DNA of 8,183 bases from Lachnospiraceae bacterium. Lineage in GTDB: Bacteria > Bacillota > Clostridia > Lachnospirales > Lachnospiraceae. Each line of letters starts with the position of its first letter. Positions within the stretch are counted from its first letter, which is position 1. Location of the stretch: NCBI GenBank assembly GCA_016297945.1, contig JAEDFR010000101.1:1-8183 (forward strand), written 5' to 3'. Shown here one piece after another: positions 1 through 6,295 of the stretch. The translations under genes and the position numbers were made by a program. The notes under the pieces were generated by a model. That model saw only the letters and a program-made list of their open reading frames with translations. It ran no database searches and had not been told where the DNA came from.

Positions 1-205
1 AACATATTTATAAAGCTTTACCACTTTTCGTGGTTCCACATTATCCGTCCAAAGCTCGCACTGAATGATTACTTCATGGGGCCATTGGTGACGGTGTTTT
101 CTGGCATTTTTCCTGTCCCTTCTGACACACTTTGTTTCTCTAAATCCACTGGTGACATATAAAGCTTCACTTTTCTCCGTCCCCAATGGCTTATCATTTT
201 CAGAA
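1..205. other. Left edge, no supported gene
   Basis: This stretch lies downstream of the minus-strand recombinase. One minus-strand frame is open from about position 100 to the window edge (it reads ...HEVIIQCELWTDN...) but has no ATG inside the window, so it could be the beginning or an internal piece of a gene lying further left. A short 5-bp hairpin (ACCAC/GTGGT) sits at 20-34. Nothing else is supportable. Confidence 0.4.
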
Positions 206-418
206 TTACGGTGGCAAATAGACTGAACCTATCACGAAAAGCCTTGAAAAACCGCTTATTTCCGTGATAATAAGCAAACCGTCTCCACATGTGTCGTGAC
301 TCTCTGGTGAACACATTTCCACCGCCACGTCTGCGCCAGATGAACACATTTCTGTGCCATCATTTCCAGTAGTTATTTCTTCATTATTATCAACAATCAC
401 TGCCAGCTTTTTCTCCAT
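206..418 (-). CDS. Possible 70-aa protein coupled to the recombinase
   Basis: The ATG lies one base past the recombinase stop codon (TAA-G-ATG), an arrangement typical of translational coupling; there is no separate ribosome binding site at a good distance. The product would start MEKKLAVIVDNNEE, is acidic in its first half, and contains a near-repeat (EMCSSGAD... and EMCSPESH...) created by a 12-nt DNA repeat. I do not recognise the family. A competing minus-strand frame (69-347) overlaps it, and a terminator-like hairpin lies inside it at 247-275. It could therefore be a decayed or frameshifted gene, or no gene at all. A longer start inside the recombinase gene (position 490) is less likely because of the large overlap. 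Confidence 0.3.
   Translation of the reverse strand: MEKKLAVIVDNNEEITTGNDGTEMCSSGADVAVEMCSPESHDTCGDGLLIITEISGFSRLFVIGSVYLPP
247..275 (-). terminator. Possible intrinsic terminator after the recombinase
   Basis: Seen on the minus strand: a perfect 7-bp stem (GCTTATT/AATAAGC, plus-strand arms 254-260 and 269-275) with an 8-nt loop, followed by GG and five T (complement of A 247-251). The stem is AT-rich, so the terminator would be modest. It is about 145 bases beyond the recombinase stop and inside the doubtful 70-aa ORF. Confidence 0.35.
308..352. repeat. 12-nt direct repeat, 33-nt period
   Basis: TGAACACATTTC occurs at 308-319 and again at 341-352. The pair lies just downstream of the recombinase gene, so it could be part of a recombination or binding site, but two copies of 12 nt may also be a simple local duplication. 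Confidence 0.35.
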
Positions 419-419
419 C

Positions 420-2120
420 TTATGACACCATCTTGCCTTTCTCTGATTTATTCTGCTCCTTAAAGTGTTCTTTTGCATTTGGTACAACACCCGACTGATT
501 TCCTTTTAATACAAAGGTCAGTTTATAAGGATCTGCTGTTCCATCTTCGCTGTAACCACCGACTAATACTCTGTCTATGATACTTTCAAAGACCACTCTG
601 TCAAATTCATCCAGAATCTCTTCATTTTCCAGTGTCAGACGAAGTTCCGCCATTCGCTTTCCTACATCTTTTTGCTTGTTGATACTCTCGTCTAATAATT
701 GTTTCTTTCCATCAAGTACGTGAAGTTTTCGATTAAATTCAATCAGCTTATCATCGTAAACTTCCTTTGTTATTGTACCATCAATCAGCATATCTGTCAT
801 TCTGCTTTTTTTGCTTTTCAGAGAAGAAATATCTTTATCAATTTGCTGTCTTCTGCGAACATCCTCTTCATTCGTAAGAGAACTTTCCACCGCTTCCATA
901 ACAACTTCCAACACATCTTCAAAATTCCCAGCCAGCAGACCAAAAGCTTCTATAAATGCTCCCTCCAAAATCGCTTCATCAATCGCCTTACAATTCGGAC
1001 AATTCTTGATTCCATTCTTCGTAGCATTCATACATTGCCATACTGGCTTTTCATAATCAGAACGGCTGTGTCTGGTTCGTCTCGTCAGCTTATGCCCACA
1101 AAAAGCACATTCACACATACTGCTAAACGCATACTGTCTGGTATATCGTTCCCGATTGCCTGTAGTTTCCACTACGATATTCTTATTTCTTTTCAGACGG
1201 ATTCTTTCAGCCTCATCCCAAACCTCTCTGGAAACAATTGCTTCATGATGGTCACGGATATAATACTGCTCCTCCTCCCCCATATTTGCCAGTCTTCGTT
1301 TGGAAATCGGGTCTGTCGTAAATGTCTTTCCAAGAAGAATATCTCCCTTGTACTTTTCATTTTTAATGATTCCCATAACCCCATGGGTATGCCAACTGAC
1401 TTCACCTTTTTTATTTCTCTTGCCCATTTCCACCAATCTCTTTGCAATGGTCGTAGTTCCATATCCCTGCAAATACATATCATAGATAAAACGAACAATT
1501 TCTGCTTCTTCCTCGTTGACTGTTAAGGTCTTGTCCTCCGGATGATAATCATAACCCAGACAACCATTAAAACCAATCAGTTCTCCCCGCTTCATTTTCA
1601 TCTTGAGTCCCATCTTTACATTCTGTGAAAGAGATTCCACTTCCTGCTGTGCCATCGAACTTAAAATCGTAAGAAGCATTTCTCCATTCATATCCATCGT
1701 ATTTATGTTTTCCTTTTCAAAGAAAATGGCAATGTTACGTTCTCTAAGCATTCGCACATAGGAAAGTGTATCCAGCGTATTTCTTGCAAATCGTGAAATA
1801 GATTTTGTCAGAATCAAGTCAATTTCTCCATTCTGACACTTCTGTATCATCGACTGAAATCCCTCTCGCTTATCTACCTTTGTTCCTGTTATTGCCTCAT
1901 CAGCGAAAATACCAGCATTAACCCAATCCTTGTTATTACGAATCTTATCTTCGTAATAAAGTTTTTGTGATTCAAAACTTCCAAGTTGGTCATCATCATC
2001 TGTCGATACACGGCAATATGCTGCCACCCTGATTCTTTCTACTTTTAATGCTTCTCCTCTTACTCTGCCCCTACTATTCGGCGCAGTTCTTGTTGCTTCT
2101 AAAACTTCTACTCTGCCCAT
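420..2120 (-). CDS. Large serine recombinase (site-specific integrase)
   Basis: A 566-aa large serine recombinase, the class that integrates and excises phages and integrative elements by a Ser-DNA covalent intermediate. After a 30-residue N-terminal tail, the resolvase catalytic domain begins with RVAAYCRVSTDD, with Ser39 the expected nucleophile; ADEAITGT, LTKSISRFARN and SSMAQQEVE are the usual conserved blocks to about residue 170. The recombinase domain follows (LGYDYHPEDKTL..., GIIKNEKYKGDILLGKT, about 185-300). A zinc ribbon has CAFCGHKL and, about 40 residues on, CPNC. A Lys/Glu-rich coiled coil (about 425-500) precedes the C-terminus. Length and domain order fit an intact enzyme. The ATG has a strong AAGGAGGAA at 2126-2134, five bases away. 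The SHOCT-like gene lies upstream on the same strand. The exact element family cannot be named from sequence alone. Confidence 0.96.
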   Translation of the reverse strand: MGRVEVLEATRTAPNSRGRVRGEALKVERIRVAAYCRVSTDDDDQLGSFESQKLYYEDKIRNNKDWVNAGIFADEAITGTKVDKREGFQSMIQKCQNGEIDLILTKSISRFARNTLDTLSYVRMLRERNIAIFFEKENINTMDMNGEMLLTILSSMAQQEVESLSQNVKMGLKMKMKRGELIGFNGCLGYDYHPEDKTLTVNEEEAEIVRFIYDMYLQGYGTTTIAKRLVEMGKRNKKGEVSWHTHGVMGIIKNEKYKGDILLGKTFTTDPISKRRLANMGEEEQYYIRDHHEAIVSREVWDEAERIRLKRNKNIVVETTGNRERYTRQYAFSSMCECAFCGHKLTRRTRHSRSDYEKPVWQCMNATKNGIKNCPNCKAIDEAILEGAFIEAFGLLAGNFEDVLEVVMEAVESSLTNEEDVRRRQQIDKDISSLKSKKSRMTDMLIDGTITKEVYDDKLIEFNRKLHVLDGKKQLLDESINKQKDVGKRMAELRLTLENEEILDEFDRVVFESIIDRVLVGGYSEDGTADPYKLTFVLKGNQSGVVPNAKEHFKEQNKSEKGKMVS

Positions 2121-2125
2121 AGGCG

Positions 2126-2134
2126 TTCCTCCTT
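2126..2134 (-). promoter_or_regulatory. Ribosome binding site of the recombinase
   Basis: AAGGAGGAA on the minus strand, five bases from ATG 2120. It fixes the start at MGRVEV rather than the internal positions nearer the catalytic domain. Confidence 0.85.
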
Positions 2135-2256
2135 AAAATAATTGTCATTAAAAATGTCAGCTCCACAAGTTATCTCCCCTGTGTCTGCTGACATTGTATC
2201 GTCTTTTTTATTTATTAACGAATGTGCGAAAAATAAAGTTGCTGCAAATAGTTTCG

Positions 2257-2409
2257 CTACGCTGCCTGATGATCAAAATCGTTTATTACCAGATATTTAT
2301 CCATCAATTTATTTCTGGCTGCCACATATTCGTTTTCTGTGAGCATCCCCAAGCGAACAATCTTTCTTAATACCACCATACATTTTGCATATTCCATTTC
2401 TCTTGTCAT
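2257..2409 (-). CDS. SHOCT-like small protein upstream of the recombinase
   Basis: A 50-aa ORF, starting MTREMEYAKCMVVLRK and ending FDHQAA. It has AAGGAGG at 2421-2427, 11 bases before the ATG. The pattern Leu-Arg-Lys, then G-x-L/I-T-E-x-E-Y, then K-x-M-x-K-Y is that of the SHOCT short two-helix domain. Small proteins of the type M-x-R-E-x-E-Y...G-L-I-T-E-x-E-Y...K-Y are a familiar companion of large serine recombinases in Clostridial integrative elements (from memory of the family, not searched). Its role is not established; an accessory or directionality function for recombination is a guess. It ends about 136 bases before the recombinase start and is probably co-transcribed with it. Confidence 0.75.
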   Translation of the reverse strand: MTREMEYAKCMVVLRKIVRLGMLTENEYVAARNKLMDKYLVINDFDHQAA

Positions 2410-2436
2410 ACTCTCTCACTCCTCCTTTTTTTGCTA

Positions 2437-2502
2437 TCACCTTCTTTCGGTGTATCCAAAGACATTTTTAGAAAAGCTGGTCGTGATCGCTTTGGCTTCC
2501 AT
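2437..2502 (-). CDS. Possible 21-aa micro-ORF before the SHOCT-like gene
   Basis: An ATG at 2502 with a well placed AGGAG (2509-2513, six bases upstream) opens a 21-codon frame beginning MEAKAITTSFS and ending YTERR, with stop TGA 27 bases before the SHOCT-like start. The product has no recognisable motif. It could be a leader peptide or a chance frame inside a structured RNA region, since hairpins lie on both sides. A different frame here ends exactly on the SHOCT start (ATGA overlap) but has no ribosome binding site. Confidence 0.3.
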   Translation of the reverse strand: MEAKAITTSFSKNVFGYTERR

Positions 2503-2588
2503 TCGTATCTCCTGCGTCAACGTTTCAGTTGACCTTTAGCTATCTACCGATAGCCTGTACGCCTCTCCTTGTCGAGATCCTCTCGTAC
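2438..2588. repeat. Cluster of perfect short inverted repeats
   Basis: Four hairpin-forming dyads lie close together: CACC/GGTG at 2438-2452; GTCAAC-gtttca-GTTGAC at 2516-2533; GCTATC-tacc-GATAGC at 2539-2554; CGAGA-tcc-TCTCG at 2573-2585. A further GTACG (2557-2561)/CGTAC (2584-2588) pair would enclose the last one, although the two overlap by two bases. The second and third are only five bases apart. Read on the minus strand this would be a series of stems in the leader of the recombinase operon. It could be a structured RNA or a recombinase attachment region. No named RNA class is recognised. Confidence 0.5.
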
Positions 2589-2686
2589 CCTTGCGGAAGT
2601 GTCTTTGTTCGCTCCGTCTTTTGACATCCTGGCAAATCCTATTACAAAAGAGATACAGCTCATTCACTTTTCAAAGTTCTTATAGG

Positions 2687-2711
2687 ACATCAGTTCTTGA
2701 TGTGTTATACT
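2687..2711 (+). promoter_or_regulatory. Promoter with dyad for the STAND gene
   Basis: TATACT at 2706-2711 is preceded by TGT (2703-2705), a good extended -10 element; no good -35 is seen. A perfect dyad ACATCA-gttct-TGATGT (2687-2703) fills the spacer and abuts the -10, a place where a bound protein would block or steer RNA polymerase. Transcription would start near 2718, giving a leader of about 125 bases. Confidence 0.5.
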
Positions 2712-2717
2712 TTTTCT

Positions 2718-2760
2718 GTAGCCAATTCAGAAGCATTTTCGCTTCATCCGGCTACGTTTT
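2718..2760 (+). promoter_or_regulatory. Leader hairpin at the 5' end of the STAND transcript
   Basis: GTAGCC (2718-2723) pairs with GGCTAC (2750-2755); nested within it GAAGC (2730-2734) pairs with GCTTC (2741-2745). The stem is followed by GTTTT. The predicted start of transcription coincides with the 5' arm, so the mRNA would begin in a hairpin. It may protect the 5' end or act as a weak attenuator; the T run is short for a true terminator. Confidence 0.4.
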
Positions 2761-2842
2761 ATGAGCCAATGATAACAAGATTTTTATGGAAATATAATTG
2801 ACGGTGACTTGACCAAAAGTTGCCAAAAGAGAGGAATTTGAC

Positions 2843-5173
2843 TTGAAAAACAGATTGACCTTTACCGATATCATCGGTGTCCTGCTTGATAATAAGAAGA
2901 AAACCTATCCGCAGTATCGGATGATCCACGATATGTTTTCTCTATATTTTGGTGAACACACCATTGAAAGCAGAGATTTAAGCATTGATAATAGTATTCT
3001 CTACAGCCGCTGGTGCAATGGTGCTCGACCAATCCCAATCGAAATCATCAGAACCTATGACGATGATGAACGCTGGGATAAAATGAGAAATGACTTTAAC
3101 AAAAAGATTCTCCCGAACCTGATTAACGAACCAAATGCCCGTTCACAGGCTGAAATGCTTATTGACCAGAGTGTGGATATGATAGGAACAACAATGGCAA
3201 ATGAATTGAAGAATACAACAGATAATGCTACCTTTTTTACAGCCCTTATTCGTTATGCCATTTTAAACGACCATTCCCAGAAAAATTTATTTTCACCGGA
3301 ACTCTGCGATAAATTATTGTCTGGAAGAACCCCTTCCTGTGCCAAAGAGTTTATTGGCAGAAAAAAAGAACTGTCCGAAGCAGCCACGCTACTCAAGAAC
3401 AATTCTCTTCTGTTTATTACGGGTATTGCCGGAATTGGGAAAAGCGAATTTGCAAAACAATACGCAAAGAAAAACGAGAAGAAATATACCAACATTATTT
3501 ACATTTACTATACCGGGAATTTGAAGAAATGTATTGCTGGTCTGGAATTTACCACAGATACTGCGGAAATGACGGAAAATGAGCTGTTTCAGTCTCATTA
3601 CCATTATCTTCAACAGCTATATCAGGATAGTCTCGTGATCATCGACAACTTCAACATTCTGCCAAAAGACGATGATTTCTTTCGGGAATTTATAAAAAAC
3701 AACTTCCAGATACTCATAACAACTCGCTGCAAGATCACATCCTTTGAAGCATTGGAATTGAAAGAACTGGATAAAGAGAAAGAACTGACTGAACTGTTTT
3801 TTCGGCACTGTCCATCTGCGAAATCGGAGCCCGAAACCACATCAGAAATAATAGACGTGCTAAATGCCCATACGCTTACAGTCTGCCTTTCTGCTCTGAC
3901 GTTGGAAGCAAGTGGCATGGACATTGAAGAATTGCTATACGAATTAAAAACTTCAAGCATTTGTTCCAACATTTCAGAGGAAGTGGAACTCTATAAGGAT
4001 GAAACCTTTACCAATGCACGAATGGCAGAACACCTGCAAAAGCTCCTGCAATTAAGCAAATTGGATGAAGAAAAACTGGATATTCTCCGGAATTTATCAC
4101 TCCTGCCAACATCCGGCATAAGCAAAGCATATCTAAAGCAATGGTTACGATTAGATAATCTGAATGCTGTGAACTATCTCATCCGCTATGGATTTATTAC
4201 AGAAGATACAGAAAACAAACGGATCAGCCTGCATCCCATGATACAGGAGCTTTCCTTCACAGAAACCTTTCCATCTGTGTCTTCATGTCATACCTTGTTA
4301 AATAGTCTTCATGTAATCTGTCTGGTACACGGCTTGGAAGTAAGAAGACCGGAAATAGTAATCCAGTCACTCATCAGCGTGACAGAACGGATTATTGTAG
4401 ATAATCCAAGAGATTATTTAGACTTTTTACAGGATTTGTTCCCATATCTGGAAAAATATCTGGTTACCGATTATCTCCCAAAACTGGTGGAACGAATTTC
4501 TTATATGATGGAACAATACCAATTAAACACCATATGCGACAGAGCATTACTTCTGGATTATAAAGCCGAACTGTTTGTGCTGAGAAAGGATTTTGACAAT
4601 GCATTAAAGAAACGTAAGAAAGCAATTCAACTTATGGAGAAACTTCATACACCAGAAGCGGATGTTTCTTCTGCCAGCCTGCTTTCCAACCTATACAATA
4701 ATCTTTCCAATACCTATCTCTATCTAAAACAGGGAAAAGATGCTGCTCAGGCACTCCGTACCGCTTTTGATATACGGATAGAATACGCTCATCTTGGTCT
4801 GCTGGAATCCCACGATACACTCCAGCAGATGATGAATTTGACTAATATGCTGTTACTCGGAAAAGAATGGGAACAGGCAAGACAGATATTAGCCCTATAT
4901 GAATCTCTTGTTCTGGAATATGAAAGTGCAGAGTGCCTGGATTATGGAATCTGTCAGACAATGTATGGCGTTCTGGCTCTCGGAGAGCGAAAACCTATCG
5001 AAGCGGAACAACATCTGCTGCAAGCCGAACAGATTGTATTCTCCGTTATGGGTGCAGATAATGATTATATGAAAACGATTTATCGTCATCTATACAGCTT
5101 ATATGCAAGATGGAATAAACCGGAATTAGCAGAAAAATACAAACAAAAATTGCTTCCTATAAAACGCTCATAA
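2843..5173 (+). CDS. STAND NTPase, NB-ARC-like with C-terminal TPR-like repeats
   Basis: A 776-aa intracellular signal-transducing P-loop ATPase. An N-terminal domain (1-165) has no recognised motif. The NTPase core shows Walker A GIAGIGKS (194-201), Walker B LVIIDN (264-269, Asp268), the ILITTR arginine block (290-295) and a helical segment where NB-ARC proteins have GLPLA (343-358). A winged-helix part ends in HPMIQE (464-469), the counterpart of the MHD motif. From about 560 to 770, degenerate helical repeats (DYKAELFVLRKDFDNALKKR, YARWNKPELAEKYKQK) resemble TPRs. Such proteins are known both as regulators and as phage sensors in bacterial immunity; the sensor would be the repeats and the effector the N-terminus. 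The start is a TTG with GAGAGGAA (2829-2836) upstream; an in-frame stop at 2810 and no nearby ATG exclude alternatives. It lies 176 bases before the AbiF-like gene, same strand. Confidence 0.9.
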   Translation: MKNRLTFTDIIGVLLDNKKKTYPQYRMIHDMFSLYFGEHTIESRDLSIDNSILYSRWCNGARPIPIEIIRTYDDDERWDKMRNDFNKKILPNLINEPNARSQAEMLIDQSVDMIGTTMANELKNTTDNATFFTALIRYAILNDHSQKNLFSPELCDKLLSGRTPSCAKEFIGRKKELSEAATLLKNNSLLFITGIAGIGKSEFAKQYAKKNEKKYTNIIYIYYTGNLKKCIAGLEFTTDTAEMTENELFQSHYHYLQQLYQDSLVIIDNFNILPKDDDFFREFIKNNFQILITTRCKITSFEALELKELDKEKELTELFFRHCPSAKSEPETTSEIIDVLNAHTLTVCLSALTLEASGMDIEELLYELKTSSICSNISEEVELYKDETFTNARMAEHLQKLLQLSKLDEEKLDILRNLSLLPTSGISKAYLKQWLRLDNLNAVNYLIRYGFITEDTENKRISLHPMIQELSFTETFPSVSSCHTLLNSLHVICLVHGLEVRRPEIVIQSLISVTERIIVDNPRDYLDFLQDLFPYLEKYLVTDYLPKLVERISYMMEQYQLNTICDRALLLDYKAELFVLRKDFDNALKKRKKAIQLMEKLHTPEADVSSASLLSNLYNNLSNTYLYLKQGKDAAQALRTAFDIRIEYAHLGLLESHDTLQQMMNLTNMLLLGKEWEQARQILALYESLVLEYESAECLDYGICQTMYGVLALGERKPIEAEQHLLQAEQIVFSVMGADNDYMKTIYRHLYSLYARWNKPELAEKYKQKLLPIKRS

Positions 5174-5221
5174 TAACCGGCAAAAATGCATAAACTACTA
5201 CTGCCACTTTTGAAAAACCAT

Positions 5222-5250
5222 TTGACAATCCGATTGTCATAAGGTATATT
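5222..5250 (+). promoter_or_regulatory. Strong promoter of the small RNA and abi gene
   Basis: TTGACA at 5222-5227 and TATATT at 5245-5250 are separated by exactly 17 bases, a near-consensus housekeeping promoter. Transcription would begin near 5257. It is the only clear promoter between the STAND stop codon and the abi start codon. Confidence 0.85.
5223..5239. promoter_or_regulatory. Perfect palindrome over the -35 element
   Basis: TGACAATC-C-GATTGTCA: two 8-bp arms around one central base, without mismatch. It covers five of the six -35 bases and half of the spacer, where a dimeric repressor would exclude RNA polymerase. The binding protein is not known; candidates are the AbiF-like protein, the STAND protein or a host regulator. 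Confidence 0.65.
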
Positions 5251-5256
5251 ATCGTT

Positions 5257-5322
5257 AGTGGTTGTGCTGTGGATGCTCGAGGGGCCCACAGCCGGAGGAG
5301 CTCATGCGTGGGCTCCTTTTTT
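5257..5322 (+). ncRNA. abiF-type structured small RNA upstream of the abi gene
   Basis: From the predicted start to the T run the transcript is about 66 nt. It has a first hairpin, 5266-5272 with 5286-5292 (GCTGTGG/CCACAGC, 7 bp), continued after a two-base AT bulge by GCTC/GGGC (5275-5278 with 5282-5285) around a GAG loop. A second stem of 9 bp (5296-5304 with 5309-5317, loop TGCG) is followed by TTTTTT and works as the terminator. A structured RNA (the abiF RNA motif) is known just upstream of abiF-family genes, and AbiF-type HEPN toxins have been described as controlled by such RNAs. Position, promoter, size and neighbour fit; I could not compare it with the published consensus. It would act as an RNA antitoxin or guide-like cofactor for the protein encoded next. 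Confidence 0.75.
5294..5322 (+). terminator. Intrinsic terminator ending the small RNA
   Basis: GC-rich 9-bp stem AGGAGCUCA/UGGGCUCCU (two G-U pairs) with UGCG loop at 5296-5317, extendable by two G-U pairs, then a run of six T (5317-5322). It lies between the RNA promoter and the abi start, so abi mRNA must arise by read-through, which would give much more small RNA than toxin message. Confidence 0.85.
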
Positions 5323-5349
5323 ACTATCTAAAGAACGTGAGGTCTTCCG

Positions 5350-6282
5350 ATGGCACAGAAATTTATGACTTACGAACAACAACTAAATAAATTGCGAGTC
5401 GATAAAGGACTGACCATTCCCGATACAGACTTCGCTCGAAAAACATTAGAAGAAATCAGCTACTATTCTTTAATCGGTGGATATAAAGGACTATTTCTGC
5501 ATCCAGCATCAAAGAAATACAAATATGGTGTTACCTTTGATGAAATCGTTGCATTTTACCATTTTGATGAACAACTCCGCAGTATTTTCTTAAAATACAT
5601 TTTACAAGTGGAACGACACTTGAAATCTATGATTTCATACCACTTTACAGAAAAATACGGGGAATCTCAGAACGAATATTTAGACCCAAACACTTTTGAT
5701 TATACCCATCATCAAAAACAGGTAAAACGCTTGGTAGATTCTTTGAGTAAGACGATTGCAATGCCAAGCCATTATCGTTATATTGCTCATCACGCCAAAA
5801 AATATCATAATGTGCCGTTATGGGTAGCAACCAATGCAATGACAATGGGACAAACCTCTGCATTTTATCAGTATATGCCCAACGATATACAGGTCAAGGT
5901 AAGTAAAGCGTACCCTCAATATACAGAAAAGCAATTACACCAGTTCATTACTATTATTGCAAAATGCCGGAATGTATGTGCACACGGAGAACGTTTATTT
6001 GATTTCCATACCACAGATATGATTCCAGACACCTTGTTACATAGCAAACTCGGAATCCCTTGCAAAAAAGGATTGTATCAGAACGGCAAGAAAGACTTAT
6101 TCGCTGTTGTAATCGCCCTTCGCTATTTAATTTCTGATAATGAGTTCAAAGTATTTCGCAGGAATCTGGCTCTTTTGATTAAAGATGTGCTTAAAAAGTG
6201 CCCTCATCTTACAGAAGACCAGTTACTGAAAGAAATGGGCTTCCCTAAAAATTGGGCAAAAATTACACGATATAAAAAATAA
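5350..6282 (+). CDS. Abi_2/AbiF-family abortive infection protein (HEPN)
   Basis: A 310-aa protein of the Abi_2 (AbiD/AbiF) family, whose founding members are lactococcal plasmid proteins that stop phage growth by killing or arresting the infected cell. The N-terminus has the family's EISYYSLIGGYKGLF block (35-49); VERHLKSMISYHFTEKYG (88-105) matches the conserved helix with charged residues; IIAKCRNVCAHGERLFDF (202-219) carries the HEPN R-x4-H signature (Arg207, His212), the usual active site of HEPN ribonucleases. Length is normal and no motif is broken, so it should be active. GAGG (5339-5342) stands seven bases before ATG. The gene follows the structured RNA with no promoter of its own. 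Expected to be cytoplasmic, with RNA as probable target (inferred from the fold). AbiD and AbiF are hard to tell apart by eye; the adjacent RNA favours AbiF. Confidence 0.9.
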   Translation: MAQKFMTYEQQLNKLRVDKGLTIPDTDFARKTLEEISYYSLIGGYKGLFLHPASKKYKYGVTFDEIVAFYHFDEQLRSIFLKYILQVERHLKSMISYHFTEKYGESQNEYLDPNTFDYTHHQKQVKRLVDSLSKTIAMPSHYRYIAHHAKKYHNVPLWVATNAMTMGQTSAFYQYMPNDIQVKVSKAYPQYTEKQLHQFITIIAKCRNVCAHGERLFDFHTTDMIPDTLLHSKLGIPCKKGLYQNGKKDLFAVVIALRYLISDNEFKVFRRNLALLIKDVLKKCPHLTEDQLLKEMGFPKNWAKITRYKK

Positions 6283-6295
6283 ATTTTCACTTTTG

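Larger units (their letters stand above)
2503..2842. other. Intergenic region between recombinase operon and STAND gene
   Basis: The region holds most of the inverted-repeat cluster on its left side and, on its right side, the plus-strand promoter, dyad and leader hairpin of the STAND gene. A minus-strand frame from about 2662 to 2544 is open for some 40 codons but lacks a convincing start signal. This is the likely junction between the recombinase end of the element and its cargo; no clear attachment core can be named. Confidence 0.45.

Noticed and set aside
69..347. Minus-strand 92-aa frame downstream of the recombinase
   Set aside because: No ribosome binding site, Arg/Phe-rich unnatural composition, and overlap with another frame of equal merit. 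No family recognised.
308..352. CRISPR-like repeat pair
   Set aside because: Only two 12-nt copies with a 21-nt gap and no cas gene; not an array.
699..1526. Plus-strand 275-aa frame opposite the recombinase
   Set aside because: Antisense shadow of a clearly real recombinase; composition rich in Phe, Ile, Ser and His and no initiation signal.
2108..2194. Minus-strand 28-codon frame (MSADTGEITC...) overlapping the recombinase start
   Set aside because: No ribosome binding site and no recognisable motif; it simply runs through the recombinase Shine-Dalgarno sequence.
2544..2662. Minus-strand frames through the hairpin cluster (for example MSKDGANKD...)
   Set aside because: Two frames are open here, neither with a good start signal, and the inverted repeats explain the region better than coding.
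2769..2801. Ten-codon leader peptide before the STAND gene
   Set aside because: No ribosome binding site in front of the ATG, no run of regulatory codons.
3253..3972. Minus-strand frames inside the STAND gene
   Set aside because: Shadows of a well supported ATPase; low-complexity Phe/Ser-rich translations.
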